DNA from: Bacillota bacterium
GTDB taxonomy: Bacteria; Bacillota; Bacilli; Alicyclobacillales; SLC66
DNA length: 64,000 nt
Direction of reading: 5' to 3'
Assembly (NCBI GenBank): GCA_021828865.1
Contig: JAJZCW010000018.1
Coordinates: 1-64,000 of the forward strand
Under the pieces are notes generated by a model, which was given only the letters and a program-made list of their open reading frames with translations, did no database searches and had not been told where the DNA came from. Shown piece after piece: positions 8,518 to 15,837 of this stretch. The position numbers were made by a program, and so were the translations under genes. Position 1 is the first letter of the stretch. The number at the start of each line of letters is the position of its first letter.

Positions 8518-8562
8518 TTATCCACAGATTTTGTGGATAACTCGTGGATAAGTGGTGGATAA
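8518..8562. promoter_or_regulatory. Cluster of four DnaA boxes
   Basis: Four DnaA-box motifs lie in 45 bases between the ABC-F gene and tsaD. TTATCCACA (8518-8526) is perfect. Its inverted copy TGTGGATAA (8532-8540) is also perfect. CGTGGATAA (8543-8551) and GGTGGATAA (8554-8562) each differ at one outer base. The last three are in one orientation with an exact 11-base period, about one helical turn. It is probably a DnaA titration or regulatory site rather than an origin, since no dnaA/dnaN or AT-rich unwinding region is nearby. Confidence 0.85.
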
Positions 8563-8592
8563 ACCTGTGTGAAACGCTTACAAACCCTTATT

Positions 8593-9669
8593 TCACCACG
8601 CTTCCAGCGACAAGTTGGCAAGCGCGGTCAACGAGAGGTCAGCGAGTTTTCCGCGCAGGTAGCGTGGATAAGCCGCCGCTCCGATCATCGCTGCATTATC
8701 TGTGCATAACCAAAGAGGCGGGATCGCCACCTGGACGCCAAGCGGCTCGCACACCTCTTGAATGCGACGACGCAGCAGCGCATTGGCTGCCACACCTCCT
8801 GCGAGCACTAAGGTATGCATGCTTGTCTCCCGCAGCGCAAGTTCCGCTTTTTCCACTAGTGCTTCCACCACAGCAGATTGAAAGCTGGCCGCGATGTTCT
8901 CCACGGCAATCGGATCGCCTGATTTTTTCCTCCGATCCATATACAGCATGACGCTCGATTTTAATCCACTAAAGCTAAAATCCAGACTGCCTTCTGGCAG
9001 TTTGGCGCGGGGAAATTCCATCGCGGAGGGGTCCCCATGTAGGGCCGCTTTTTGTATCGCAGGTCCGCCCGGGTACCCGAGTTCTAGTGCCCGCGCGATC
9101 TTGTCAAAAGCCTCACCGGCCGCATCGTCCCTTGTTTTCCCCAGGCGATGCATCGTGCCATCCTTCTCCACCTGTACCAACTCCGTATGACCGCCAGAGA
9201 CGATCAGCGCCAGAAAAGGGGGTTCCACGCCTTCCGAGATGGCGGAGGCATACATGTGCCCTGCGAGGTGGTGCACGCCAATCAGCGGTAGCCCTGCCAC
9301 CTGCGCAAGCGTCTTCGCTGCTGTCACGCCAACAAAAAGCGCGCCAATCAGTCCCGGCGCGTACGTTACGGCGATGGCCTGGAGGTCATGCAACTTCATC
9401 TTTGCTTCCTGTAGCGCCTGATCTACTACCCGGGTGATCACTTCGACGTGCGCCCTCGAAGCCACCTCAGGCACTACTCCGCCAAATTGCTGGTGTGTAG
9501 CAATCTGCGATGCCACAACAGAACTCACCACCTGTTTGCCATCTTTTACGATGGCGGCTGCCGTCTCATCACAACTCGATTCAATAGCTAGGATATGCAC
9601 CGGATTACCAGACTTCGCATCGCGAGCATACTTCTCTCTCACCAATTCGTCATACCGCATGATCTTCAT
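8593..9669 (-). CDS. tsaD: tRNA threonylcarbamoyladenosine transferase TsaD
   Basis: TsaD transfers the threonylcarbamoyl group to A37 of ANN-decoding tRNAs, with TsaB and TsaE. The ILAIESSCDETAAAIV start, the metal-binding HHLAGH (residues 133-138), LIVSGGHTELV and the C-terminal TDNAAMIGAA are all present. The protein is 358 residues, with about 20 extra at the N-terminus if ATG 9669 is used. It overlaps the end of rimI by 20 bases. Older names are gcp and ydiE. Confidence 0.97.
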   Translation of the reverse strand: MKIMRYDELVREKYARDAKSGNPVHILAIESSCDETAAAIVKDGKQVVSSVVASQIATHQQFGGVVPEVASRAHVEVITRVVDQALQEAKMKLHDLQAIAVTYAPGLIGALFVGVTAAKTLAQVAGLPLIGVHHLAGHMYASAISEGVEPPFLALIVSGGHTELVQVEKDGTMHRLGKTRDDAAGEAFDKIARALELGYPGGPAIQKAALHGDPSAMEFPRAKLPEGSLDFSFSGLKSSVMLYMDRRKKSGDPIAVENIAASFQSAVVEALVEKAELALRETSMHTLVLAGGVAANALLRRRIQEVCEPLGVQVAIPPLWLCTDNAAMIGAAAYPRYLRGKLADLSLTALANLSLEAW

Positions 9670-10144
9670 CCTCTGGTTCGGGAATGTCCGCCCACATGAT
9701 GATGGCGTCCTCCTTATTGTCAGTGTAATACCCCTTGCGCAGTCCTGCTTCCAAAAATCCCATTTTAAGGTACAAATTTTTCGCTTGAAAGTTGGACACC
9801 CTCACTTCCAGCGTCATTCTACGTGCCCCTTCGGTATACGCCACTGCCATCATAAAGCGTAGCAACCGCTCTCCGAGTTTTTTGCCGCGATATAAGGGGT
9901 AAACGGCAATATTGGTCACATGCGCCTCATCAATGATTATCCACATGCCACCATACCCAATGATTTCATCGCCCATCTGCATCACGAGATAACGGGCAAA
10001 ATGGTTGTCTGACAATTCACCCGTAAATGCGTTTCGCGACCAAGGCGCCGAAAAAGAAGCTTTTTCAATCGCCATGATGCGATCTAAGTCTTTTAGCGTC
10101 ATGCGCCGAAACGTAACTTGGTCCATTGTATCGATGGACTCCAC
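9650..10144 (-). CDS. rimI: Ribosomal protein S18 alanine N-acetyltransferase RimI-like
   Basis: GNAT-family N-acetyltransferase. The core has IEKASFSAPWSRNAF near the N-terminus, the acetyl-CoA loop VYPLYRGKKLGERLL and the final VRVSNFQAKNLYLKMGF typical of RimI. The open frame extends to 10222, but GTG 10144 has an AAGGGGG site eight bases upstream and gives 164 residues; ATG 10126 is an alternative. It lies between tsaB and tsaD as in other Bacilli. Confidence 0.9.
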   Translation of the reverse strand: MESIDTMDQVTFRRMTLKDLDRIMAIEKASFSAPWSRNAFTGELSDNHFARYLVMQMGDEIIGYGGMWIIIDEAHVTNIAVYPLYRGKKLGERLLRFMMAVAYTEGARRMTLEVRVSNFQAKNLYLKMGFLEAGLRKGYYTDNKEDAIIMWADIPEPEDEDHAV

Positions 10145-10148
10145 CCAC

Positions 10149-10910
10149 TCAACCCCCTTGTCGATCAGGCAAAAGTCGTGCCTGTGCCTCCGCCATTTGC
10201 ACATAATTGGGAACGAGGTCATGAACGGACTCCCACATGCCTTGAGTAGTGATCAAATCAGGCTGTTTCTGAATGGCCCTCAACCCAACCCGGAAAATCA
10301 ACTCCCCAGATAAAAGAGTTCTCTCATCATATACGCCAACTATCCCGTCTTCCCCTTTTTGACGAAAAAAATCCACAATAGAGGAGGCCGAATTGCCAAG
10401 TAACCAAACTTTTTCGTCCTCTCTTGCGACTTCAAGCACCTCTTGCACCAATTGGGAAAATTCCCTCCGCCCATCTGGCAAAGCGCGTTCCCATGCTTGT
10501 TCATACGGATCTGAACGAAAAGCCGCACAGTACGCCGCATGCCTTCGCGCGTCCCAAGCCGGTATTACCAAGCCCTGATGCGCCCTTGCAGCATAGGCCG
10601 CCGCCTCCAGTGAAGAGACGGTAACCACTGGGATATTTAGCGTATAAGAAAAAACTTTGGCTGCTGTCACGGCAATGCGTACCCCTGTATAGGAACCTGG
10701 GCCCACTCCTACCACCACAGCCCCAACATCCTGAAGGCTTACTTTCACTGCAGCCAGCATTTGATCCAATAATGGATGAAACAAAGTCGCATGCATTTTA
10801 GGCACCGCACTTGTCCACGATGCAAGCACTTCTCCACTGTCCCGGCCCAGCGCCAGACTCAATTGGTCTGTTGCTGTATCCATTGCCAAGATGACCATCG
10901 ATCGATCCAC
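10149..10910 (-). CDS. tsaB: tRNA threonylcarbamoyladenosine biosynthesis protein TsaB
   Basis: TsaB is an inactive TsaD paralogue that forms the core of the TsaBDE complex. It has the ASKHA-type start MVILAMDTATDQLSLAL and the strongly conserved VGVGPGSYTGVRIAVTAAK at about residues 70-88. At 253 residues it is of family length. The N-terminus overlaps the tsaE end by 52 bases if ATG 10910 is used; ATG 10898 would shorten this. Confidence 0.95.
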   Translation of the reverse strand: MDRSMVILAMDTATDQLSLALGRDSGEVLASWTSAVPKMHATLFHPLLDQMLAAVKVSLQDVGAVVVGVGPGSYTGVRIAVTAAKVFSYTLNIPVVTVSSLEAAAYAARAHQGLVIPAWDARRHAAYCAAFRSDPYEQAWERALPDGRREFSQLVQEVLEVAREDEKVWLLGNSASSIVDFFRQKGEDGIVGVYDERTLLSGELIFRVGLRAIQKQPDLITTQGMWESVHDLVPNYVQMAEAQARLLPDRQGG

Positions 10911-11383
10911 TCTTTAAACACATCCATCGCTAATTTTCCATAGGAGATCACCTGTATTTCACGGGCATCCGGCTTATCCAGCTTATGTATAGTCAGTTCC
11001 AGACGATCGTCAGGCAAAAAGTCCTGAATCCACTGCGCCCATTCCACGATGCACACGCCATCTCCATATAAATACTCGTCAAAAAGGTCGATTTCCAGGG
11101 ACGCTTGCTCTGAAAGGCGGTATAGATCCATATGATACATGGGAATGCGCCCATTTAAGTACTCTGCAACCAGTGTAAAGGTAGGGCTCTGCGTAACCGC
11201 ATCAAGACCCAAGCCCTGGGCAATTCCCGAGGCAAGAGTCGTCTTGCCTGCACCAAGTTCGCCATTTAAACAAAAAACAATGCCGGGACGCGCCACCTCA
11301 CCGCCAATGCGCCCAAATTGTATCGTAGCATCGGCACTATCCAATGTTAACAAGTGAACGTTACCTAATGGCCACTCTGTCAT
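10859..11383 (-). CDS. tsaE: tRNA threonylcarbamoyladenosine biosynthesis ATPase TsaE
   Basis: TsaE is the ATPase of the t6A complex. The P-loop LNGELGAGKTTLASGIAQGLG, followed by SPTFTLVAEY and the MYHMDLYRL motif, is diagnostic. At 174 residues it is slightly longer than usual because of a C-terminal extension that overlaps tsaB. It follows thiL in the same operon. Confidence 0.95.
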   Translation of the reverse strand: MTEWPLGNVHLLTLDSADATIQFGRIGGEVARPGIVFCLNGELGAGKTTLASGIAQGLGLDAVTQSPTFTLVAEYLNGRIPMYHMDLYRLSEQASLEIDLFDEYLYGDGVCIVEWAQWIQDFLPDDRLELTIHKLDKPDAREIQVISYGKLAMDVFKEWIDRWSSWQWIQQQTN

Positions 11384-11398
11384 GGTATCCCCCCGATG

Positions 11399-12403
11399 CT
11401 AGCCCCGGAAATGGTCAAATCCCCTTTGCTCCAAGGCTTCCCGCTTGCCTTCACGCATCACATCGATCCCTGGGTTTCCGTCTTCCACACGACCGATCAT
11501 CGTGACGCGTACCCCTACCGCTTCGAGGCGCGTGAGCAATTCTCCTGCTCCTCGCGACTTGACTGTGCCTACTATTTGATAATCTTCCCCGCCAAATAGA
11601 GCAAAATCAAGCGGATCGGCGCCAGCCATTCGTGCATAACGACGAAGCGATGGCAGAGTGGGGATTCTGTCTGCCTCTATGATCATTCGCACTTGACTAG
11701 CAGTCGCAATTTCATGCAACTCTGAAGCTAACCCGTCACTAATATCATCGGTAGAAGAACAGTCAGGGAGATTGGCCAGTACCTCTGCTGCGGATAATTG
11801 TGGCCTTGGACGCCGATGACGCATCGCCAGATCCCATTCGTCAACTGGTGACAGAAACACGGGATGTGATTGATTTTTATAATGCAAATAGGCCCCCGCA
11901 CCACCCAGGTCCCCCGTGACAAAGATCAGGTCACCAGGTTCTGCGCCACTACGCAGCAATGGCCGAGCTCCCAACAACTCCCCAAACACCGTAACAGAAA
12001 TCGCAAGTGTCAGCGGAGATTTGACAATATCGCCGCCCACGATGCGAACGCCAAACTCATCTCCTGCTTCCTTCAACCCCCGATAGATGGATTCACACGT
12101 CTCCACCAAAGTGGCTTCAGGCAATAACAGCGTGATGAGCGCATGGTACGGGTTCGCTCCCATGGCGATCACATCGCTCAGCGATGATGTCAAAGCCTTA
12201 TACCCTAAGGAAACATCATCAATTAAATCAGGCCGAAAGTGAACATTTTCCACCATCGCATCCGTGGTGACAACAATTGGACGATGATACTCGAGTACTG
12301 CCGCGTCATCGCCAATCCCCACTATCGTTCGCGAATCACCGTGTGGCAAAATTTGTCGCAGTCGGTCTATCAGTTCAAATTCACCCAAGTCTTTCACTAA
12401 CAA
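11399..12403 (-). CDS. thiL: Thiamine-monophosphate kinase
   Basis: ThiL phosphorylates thiamine monophosphate to the active pyrophosphate. Motifs include IVGIGDDAAVL (about residues 27-37), VVTTDAMVENVHF with a metal-binding Asp, SLSDVIAMGANP, IVGGDIV and FVTGDLGGAGA. The length (334) fits the PurM/ThiL fold. It is the first gene of the thiL-tsaE-tsaB-rimI-tsaD run, the same order as in Bacillus. Confidence 0.95.
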   Translation of the reverse strand: MLVKDLGEFELIDRLRQILPHGDSRTIVGIGDDAAVLEYHRPIVVTTDAMVENVHFRPDLIDDVSLGYKALTSSLSDVIAMGANPYHALITLLLPEATLVETCESIYRGLKEAGDEFGVRIVGGDIVKSPLTLAISVTVFGELLGARPLLRSGAEPGDLIFVTGDLGGAGAYLHYKNQSHPVFLSPVDEWDLAMRHRRPRPQLSAAEVLANLPDCSSTDDISDGLASELHEIATASQVRMIIEADRIPTLPSLRRYARMAGADPLDFALFGGEDYQIVGTVKSRGAGELLTRLEAVGVRVTMIGRVEDGNPGIDVMREGKREALEQRGFDHFRG

Positions 12404-12457
12404 AAAATAGCCCTCGCTCTCTGTGAGATTATACCACCAAGCCAGGTTGATTCATAA

Positions 12458-13621
12458 CTACGCGCCAATATCCGAACGTTTCACCACCAACAGGGTGAAT
12501 GGCAATTTTGTCATATCCATTCCGGGTACCCCGACAATTTCAAACTGCACTTGTCCTGTTTGACCAGGCATTATAGACTGGTACGTCTTCCCCAGTGGAA
12601 GCACATCGTCAAAATATTTATAGGTAGCAGCAGACAAGATCGAAGCATGAGAGTCTGTCTTAAAAAACAACATGCCGAGTAACGACGATAATGGCAACGG
12701 GGTAGTGCCCTGATTTTTAACCGTCGCTTGAATGCGCAGGAATTGAATCTGAGGAGATACCTCTTTATATACAATCATTCGATCCTTCTTTAATTGTATT
12801 GGTAAAGGATGAATGACAAAACTAGGCGCACCTGTCATGTTTTGATTGGTCAACCACACAATGTGCACATAGCGATGTTGGAGTGAAGTGTAGGGTGGCG
12901 CAGGGTTAGGAGAGAAAGACCAGTTGACCGCTTGGTGAGCAGGAATCACTTGATTTGGTCCATTTACAAAGTACTCCCAGTCACTCTCTTTGCTAGGTGT
13001 CAGTTGCCCAGGACGATTCAAAATGAACAGCATACCCAGCAATTTTTTTCCCTGAATCGCTTGATTACTGGAATTATACAATTGACACCGCACGGTAAAC
13101 CGTTGTTTGGACAGCGAACTGATACGATCCGCCATCTGAGGTAGCAAATTTTGCACTTGTCCCTTGTCATTTGCCTGTTTCGTACTCACGACTCCCTGTA
13201 CCAACTGAATGTTCTCTGTGCTAATCGCTGCAAATTTACCAAACACCACCGCTTCCGACTCCGTGGCGTTAGCAGACGAAGTCCCCGTAGCACTTGTGGA
13301 ACTGGATTTCATGAGGCTATCCGATCCTGCCATATGCATGTCACTAAATTGCATTTGGTTTTGCGCGGGTTGGGTTACCCTTGCACCCACAAAGGCAATC
13401 ATGGCGACAATCATCACGGCGGCCACGCTTTGCCACATGAACACCATCCAGCGCTTGTTTCGTGTTCCATATCGAAGCCAATTTCCGTATTTCCCATGCC
13501 GCTCCTGAATTGTCTCGAGCACCTTCGCCTGGAAGCTCGACGAGACGTTCACTGATTCAATTCGGTCCTGAAGTAACTTTTGTAGCGCTTCATCAAATTC
13601 CCGATCCTCCTCATGCGTCAT
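12458..13621 (-). CDS. Membrane-anchored anti-sigma-like protein
   Basis: Probable regulator of the ECF sigma factor encoded immediately upstream. The N-terminal 60 residues are cytoplasmic and charged. One transmembrane segment follows (VAAVMIVAMIAFVGARV, about residues 66-83). Then come a Ser/Thr-rich stretch and a large outside domain of about 280 residues. There is no HxxxCxxC zinc anti-sigma motif, so the assignment rests on position, topology and overlap. ATG 13621 is preferred over GTG 13630 because AAGGA is better spaced. The outside domain was not recognised. Confidence 0.65.
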   Translation of the reverse strand: MTHEEDREFDEALQKLLQDRIESVNVSSSFQAKVLETIQERHGKYGNWLRYGTRNKRWMVFMWQSVAAVMIVAMIAFVGARVTQPAQNQMQFSDMHMAGSDSLMKSSSTSATGTSSANATESEAVVFGKFAAISTENIQLVQGVVSTKQANDKGQVQNLLPQMADRISSLSKQRFTVRCQLYNSSNQAIQGKKLLGMLFILNRPGQLTPSKESDWEYFVNGPNQVIPAHQAVNWSFSPNPAPPYTSLQHRYVHIVWLTNQNMTGAPSFVIHPLPIQLKKDRMIVYKEVSPQIQFLRIQATVKNQGTTPLPLSSLLGMLFFKTDSHASILSAATYKYFDDVLPLGKTYQSIMPGQTGQVQFEIVGVPGMDMTKLPFTLLVVKRSDIGA

Positions 13622-14138
13622 GGTCTTCACTTCCTTTCCAGGCTTTTTTTAATAATTCTCGTCCTCGAAACAACCTAGTTTTGACCGCCGACTCTCCCAG
13701 GCTCAACACTTGGGAAATTTCATCGATTGAGAACTCTTTTGCATAATATAGCCAAATCACTTCGCGGTATAAATCAGGCAATTCCGTCACCGCCCTCCAC
13801 AGGCGTTCATCGCGAATTTTGCTAATCACCGTTTGCTCCACAGAAAATTCACTATCTACATGGGAAAAATGGTCCATCGATAGGTTTTTTCTAGCAGATG
13901 AACGCAAAAAATCTTTTGCCCTGTTCACTGCGATGCGAATAATCCAGGTTTTATAGCTACTCTCTTGGCGAAAGGTATCCATATGATCATATACCTTCAC
14001 AAAGACATCCTGTGCCAAATCCTCTGCGATATGACGGTCTTTTACGTAGCTAAGCAACACATGAAATACATCACGGCTGTAGGCTTCCATCAATTCCCGC
14101 AGTAATTCGGTACGGTCGTCCCTATTTGCCGGTGCCAA
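13611..14138 (-). CDS. ECF-type RNA polymerase sigma factor
   Basis: Extracytoplasmic-function sigma factor of 175 residues. Region 2 contains DRHIAEDLAQDVFVKVYDHMDTF and SYKTWIIRIAVNRAKDFLR. Region 4 contains LPDLYREVIWLYYAKEFSIDEISQVLSLGESAVKTRLFRGRELLKK. The TTG start follows a GAGGTGG site. The downstream anti-sigma gene overlaps it by 11 bases. A promoter of SigW type sits 28 bases upstream, suggesting autoregulation. It resembles SigW/SigV in general, but a specific assignment is not possible. Confidence 0.92.
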   Translation of the reverse strand: MAPANRDDRTELLRELMEAYSRDVFHVLLSYVKDRHIAEDLAQDVFVKVYDHMDTFRQESSYKTWIIRIAVNRAKDFLRSSARKNLSMDHFSHVDSEFSVEQTVISKIRDERLWRAVTELPDLYREVIWLYYAKEFSIDEISQVLSLGESAVKTRLFRGRELLKKAWKGSEDHDA

Positions 14139-14165
14139 ACTACCACCTCATTGCACTACTGATTA

Positions 14166-14191
14166 GACGTTAAAAAAAACAATAGGTTACA
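14166..14191 (-). promoter_or_regulatory. Candidate ECF-dependent promoter of the sigma operon
   Basis: On the minus strand TGTAAC (14191-14186), a 16-base spacer with an eight-T tract, then CGTC (14169-14166). The SigW-type consensus is TGAAAC-N16-CGTA, so each element differs at one base while spacing is exact. Confidence 0.55.
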
Positions 14192-14255
14192 ACGCTCATT
14201 GTAATTCGCAATCGATATGATAAAATCGAACAAAATTGCAGGAGTTGAATTCGCT

Positions 14256-14489
14256 GTGGAAATTCAGGTTATTGAATATTGCACCACGAATATCGAACAA
14301 GACGTTCTCACAGCGATACAAGAATTGAGGTTGCTTTATCCAAAGGCAAAAATCCAGGAATGGGGCTGTCTTGGCCACTGCCACCATTGTTTTCGCAATC
14401 CTTTTGTCTTCCTTAACGAAAAAATGATCGTAGAGGCAAGGAGCGCCTCTGAGCTGGTGATGCTGGTACAAAAAGCCGCTGCAGAATAA
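14256..14489 (+). CDS. DUF1450 protein, YuzB-like
   Basis: A 77-residue protein with the DUF1450 pattern: VIEYCTTN at the start and EWGCLGHCHHCFRNPFVFLNE in the middle, giving a C-x-GxxHC-xxC arrangement that suggests a thioredoxin-like or metal-binding fold. GTG 14256 is chosen because it restores the family length and follows a GGAG 11 bases away; the frame is open to 14217. It is divergent from the sigma gene. The function of the family is unknown. Confidence 0.85.
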   Translation: MEIQVIEYCTTNIEQDVLTAIQELRLLYPKAKIQEWGCLGHCHHCFRNPFVFLNEKMIVEARSASELVMLVQKAAAE

Positions 14490-14523
14490 AATTCCACAGC
14501 GGCTCGCAGGCAGTTTGAACGAC

Positions 14524-14742
14524 CTAACTCAGTGCAATCGAAGTGGAATCTGAGGTGTTGAGCGCGGCAGCCACTTTTTTCACAATCCGTCCATTCGTGA
14601 AGGCAAAAATGTCTGCAGCGACAATGGCATCCATCGCCTGATTGACAGCCTGCGGATCAACTGGTGTTTTGGGATCTGGAATCTGAATGCGTACCGTTTT
14701 GTTCAGCGAAGTTAAAAACGACATGGTAATCGACTCTTTCAT
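14524..14742 (-). CDS. DUF2922 protein
   Basis: A 72-residue protein beginning MKESITMSFLTSLNKTVRIQIPDPK, characteristic of DUF2922, and ending in a short helical VVKKVAAALN-like part (here IVKKVAAAL). The start at 14742 has a GGGGGA site; an upstream in-frame ATG at 14769 lacks one. DUF2922 and DUF1659 genes are commonly adjacent in Bacilli, as here. The function is unknown. Confidence 0.85.
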   Translation of the reverse strand: MKESITMSFLTSLNKTVRIQIPDPKTPVDPQAVNQAMDAIVAADIFAFTNGRIVKKVAAALNTSDSTSIALS

Positions 14743-14769
14743 CACGTTATCCCCCTTTTGTAAGTGCAA

Positions 14770-15012
14770 TCAGACTGTGGTAGTGCTTCCAGAAGCTGCA
14801 GGCAGGATTTCTACCGTATCGACGTGACCGCTCGCGTACACTTGAGATAGAAAAAGCGGCGTAAGCGCGGTTAACACCTGTGCCATTTGATCCTCTGTAG
14901 CGACAGGGTCGACATTCGGAAAAAGATGATTCTGCAACTTCGGTTGACCATTTGCACTGATACCCGCTTGCAGTTGAACCAGCAACTGACGATTTGAAAT
15001 ACTGGTTGCCAT
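14770..15012 (-). CDS. DUF1659 protein
   Basis: An 80-residue protein that starts MATSISNRQLLVQLQAGISANGQPKLQ, the usual DUF1659 opening with an alternating beta-strand pattern. AAGGGGG precedes the ATG. It forms a two-gene unit with the DUF2922 gene 27 bases downstream. A structured inverted-repeat leader lies directly upstream. The function is unknown; the pair is typical of spore-forming Firmicutes. Confidence 0.85.
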   Translation of the reverse strand: MATSISNRQLLVQLQAGISANGQPKLQNHLFPNVDPVATEDQMAQVLTALTPLFLSQVYASGHVDTVEILPAASGSTTTV

Positions 15013-15026
15013 GATCCATTCCCCCT

Positions 15027-15092
15027 TATCCGGTGAAGCATTGGCCTGGGCCCTGGCGCTTGCTTCACTCAGCGGATAAAGTGCACCGGATA
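15027..15092 (-). repeat. Inverted-repeat leader before DUF1659 gene
   Basis: TATCCGGTG (15027-15035) pairs perfectly with CACCGGATA (15084-15092). Inside, TGAAGCA (15034-15040) pairs with TGCTTCA (15061-15067), and CGGATA (15073-15078) competes for the same TATCCG. The outer arm abuts the GGGGG ribosome binding site of the DUF1659 gene. There is no T-run, so it reads as a leader structure or puuD 3' structure, not a terminator. Confidence 0.5.
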
Positions 15093-15110
15093 TGCTTTAG
15101 AGGGACAAGC

Positions 15111-15836
15111 TTATTGAGCCTTTTGCCCTGATTTTGCCGCCTCCACAAATGCGGTAAACAGCTTGAAGTTCCGCTCTGATGACCGCCACAAATTCTCAGG
15201 GTGCCACTGAACTCCGATTACAAAAGTCCGCAATGGGTCCTCAATGGCCTCGATGAGTCCGTCACGACTATGAGCACTGGGAGCAAGACCTGGTGCGATC
15301 TGCTTGACCGCTTGATGATGAAACGTGTTGGTCTGCAGATCCTCTGGTCCCACGATTTGATTGAGCTTGGTCCCTTTGCTGATTTTTACCACATGGGCAA
15401 AGTGATCCCGTGGCGCTTTTTGCGAATGCTGCAAAGAACTGGGCCATTCTCTCGGAAGGTCTTGAAAAAGCGTGCCTCCCATCACCGCATTCAGCACCTG
15501 AATGCCTCTGCATATCGCAAATACAGGTTTATTTTGTTCGATCATATACACCAATAATTTGGCCTCAAAGTAATCCCTGACCGGGGAAATTTCCCCGAGT
15601 CCCTGACGTGGTTCCTCTCCATAAAGCGCAGGGGCGATGTCTTCTCCGCCAGTCAGCAATAGACCATCAAGACGATCTGCCCACTCTCGCATCTCCCCTT
15701 GATTCGTGGAAAGGGGCAGTATCACTGGCAGGCCTCCAGCCGCATATACCCCATCCGTGTAGTCCTTTCCGAGGAATATCCCCGGATTCCCGTTTCTGGA
15801 CATTTCATTGACGGTCAGACCGATTAGCGGTCGCAT
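15111..15836 (-). CDS. Gamma-glutamyl-gamma-aminobutyrate hydrolase family protein
   Basis: Class I glutamine amidotransferase-like hydrolase (PuuD/YvdE type) that cleaves gamma-glutamyl amides. The nucleophile elbow is FAICRGIQVLNAV, and the His-Glu pair is in VIGVQWHPENLW. The LLLTGGEDIAPALYGEEP motif is typical. ATG 15836 is preferred because GGGGG is ten bases upstream; ATG 15845 has it one base away. It follows ahcY directly with no gap. The physiological substrate cannot be told from sequence. Confidence 0.88.
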   Translation of the reverse strand: MRPLIGLTVNEMSRNGNPGIFLGKDYTDGVYAAGGLPVILPLSTNQGEMREWADRLDGLLLTGGEDIAPALYGEEPRQGLGEISPVRDYFEAKLLVYMIEQNKPVFAICRGIQVLNAVMGGTLFQDLPREWPSSLQHSQKAPRDHFAHVVKISKGTKLNQIVGPEDLQTNTFHHQAVKQIAPGLAPSAHSRDGLIEAIEDPLRTFVIGVQWHPENLWRSSERNFKLFTAFVEAAKSGQKAQ

Positions 15837-15837
15837 T

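Noticed and set aside
8518-8562. Chromosomal origin
   Set aside because: No dnaA, dnaN or AT-rich unwinding element is nearby; four boxes fit a DnaA-binding cluster better.
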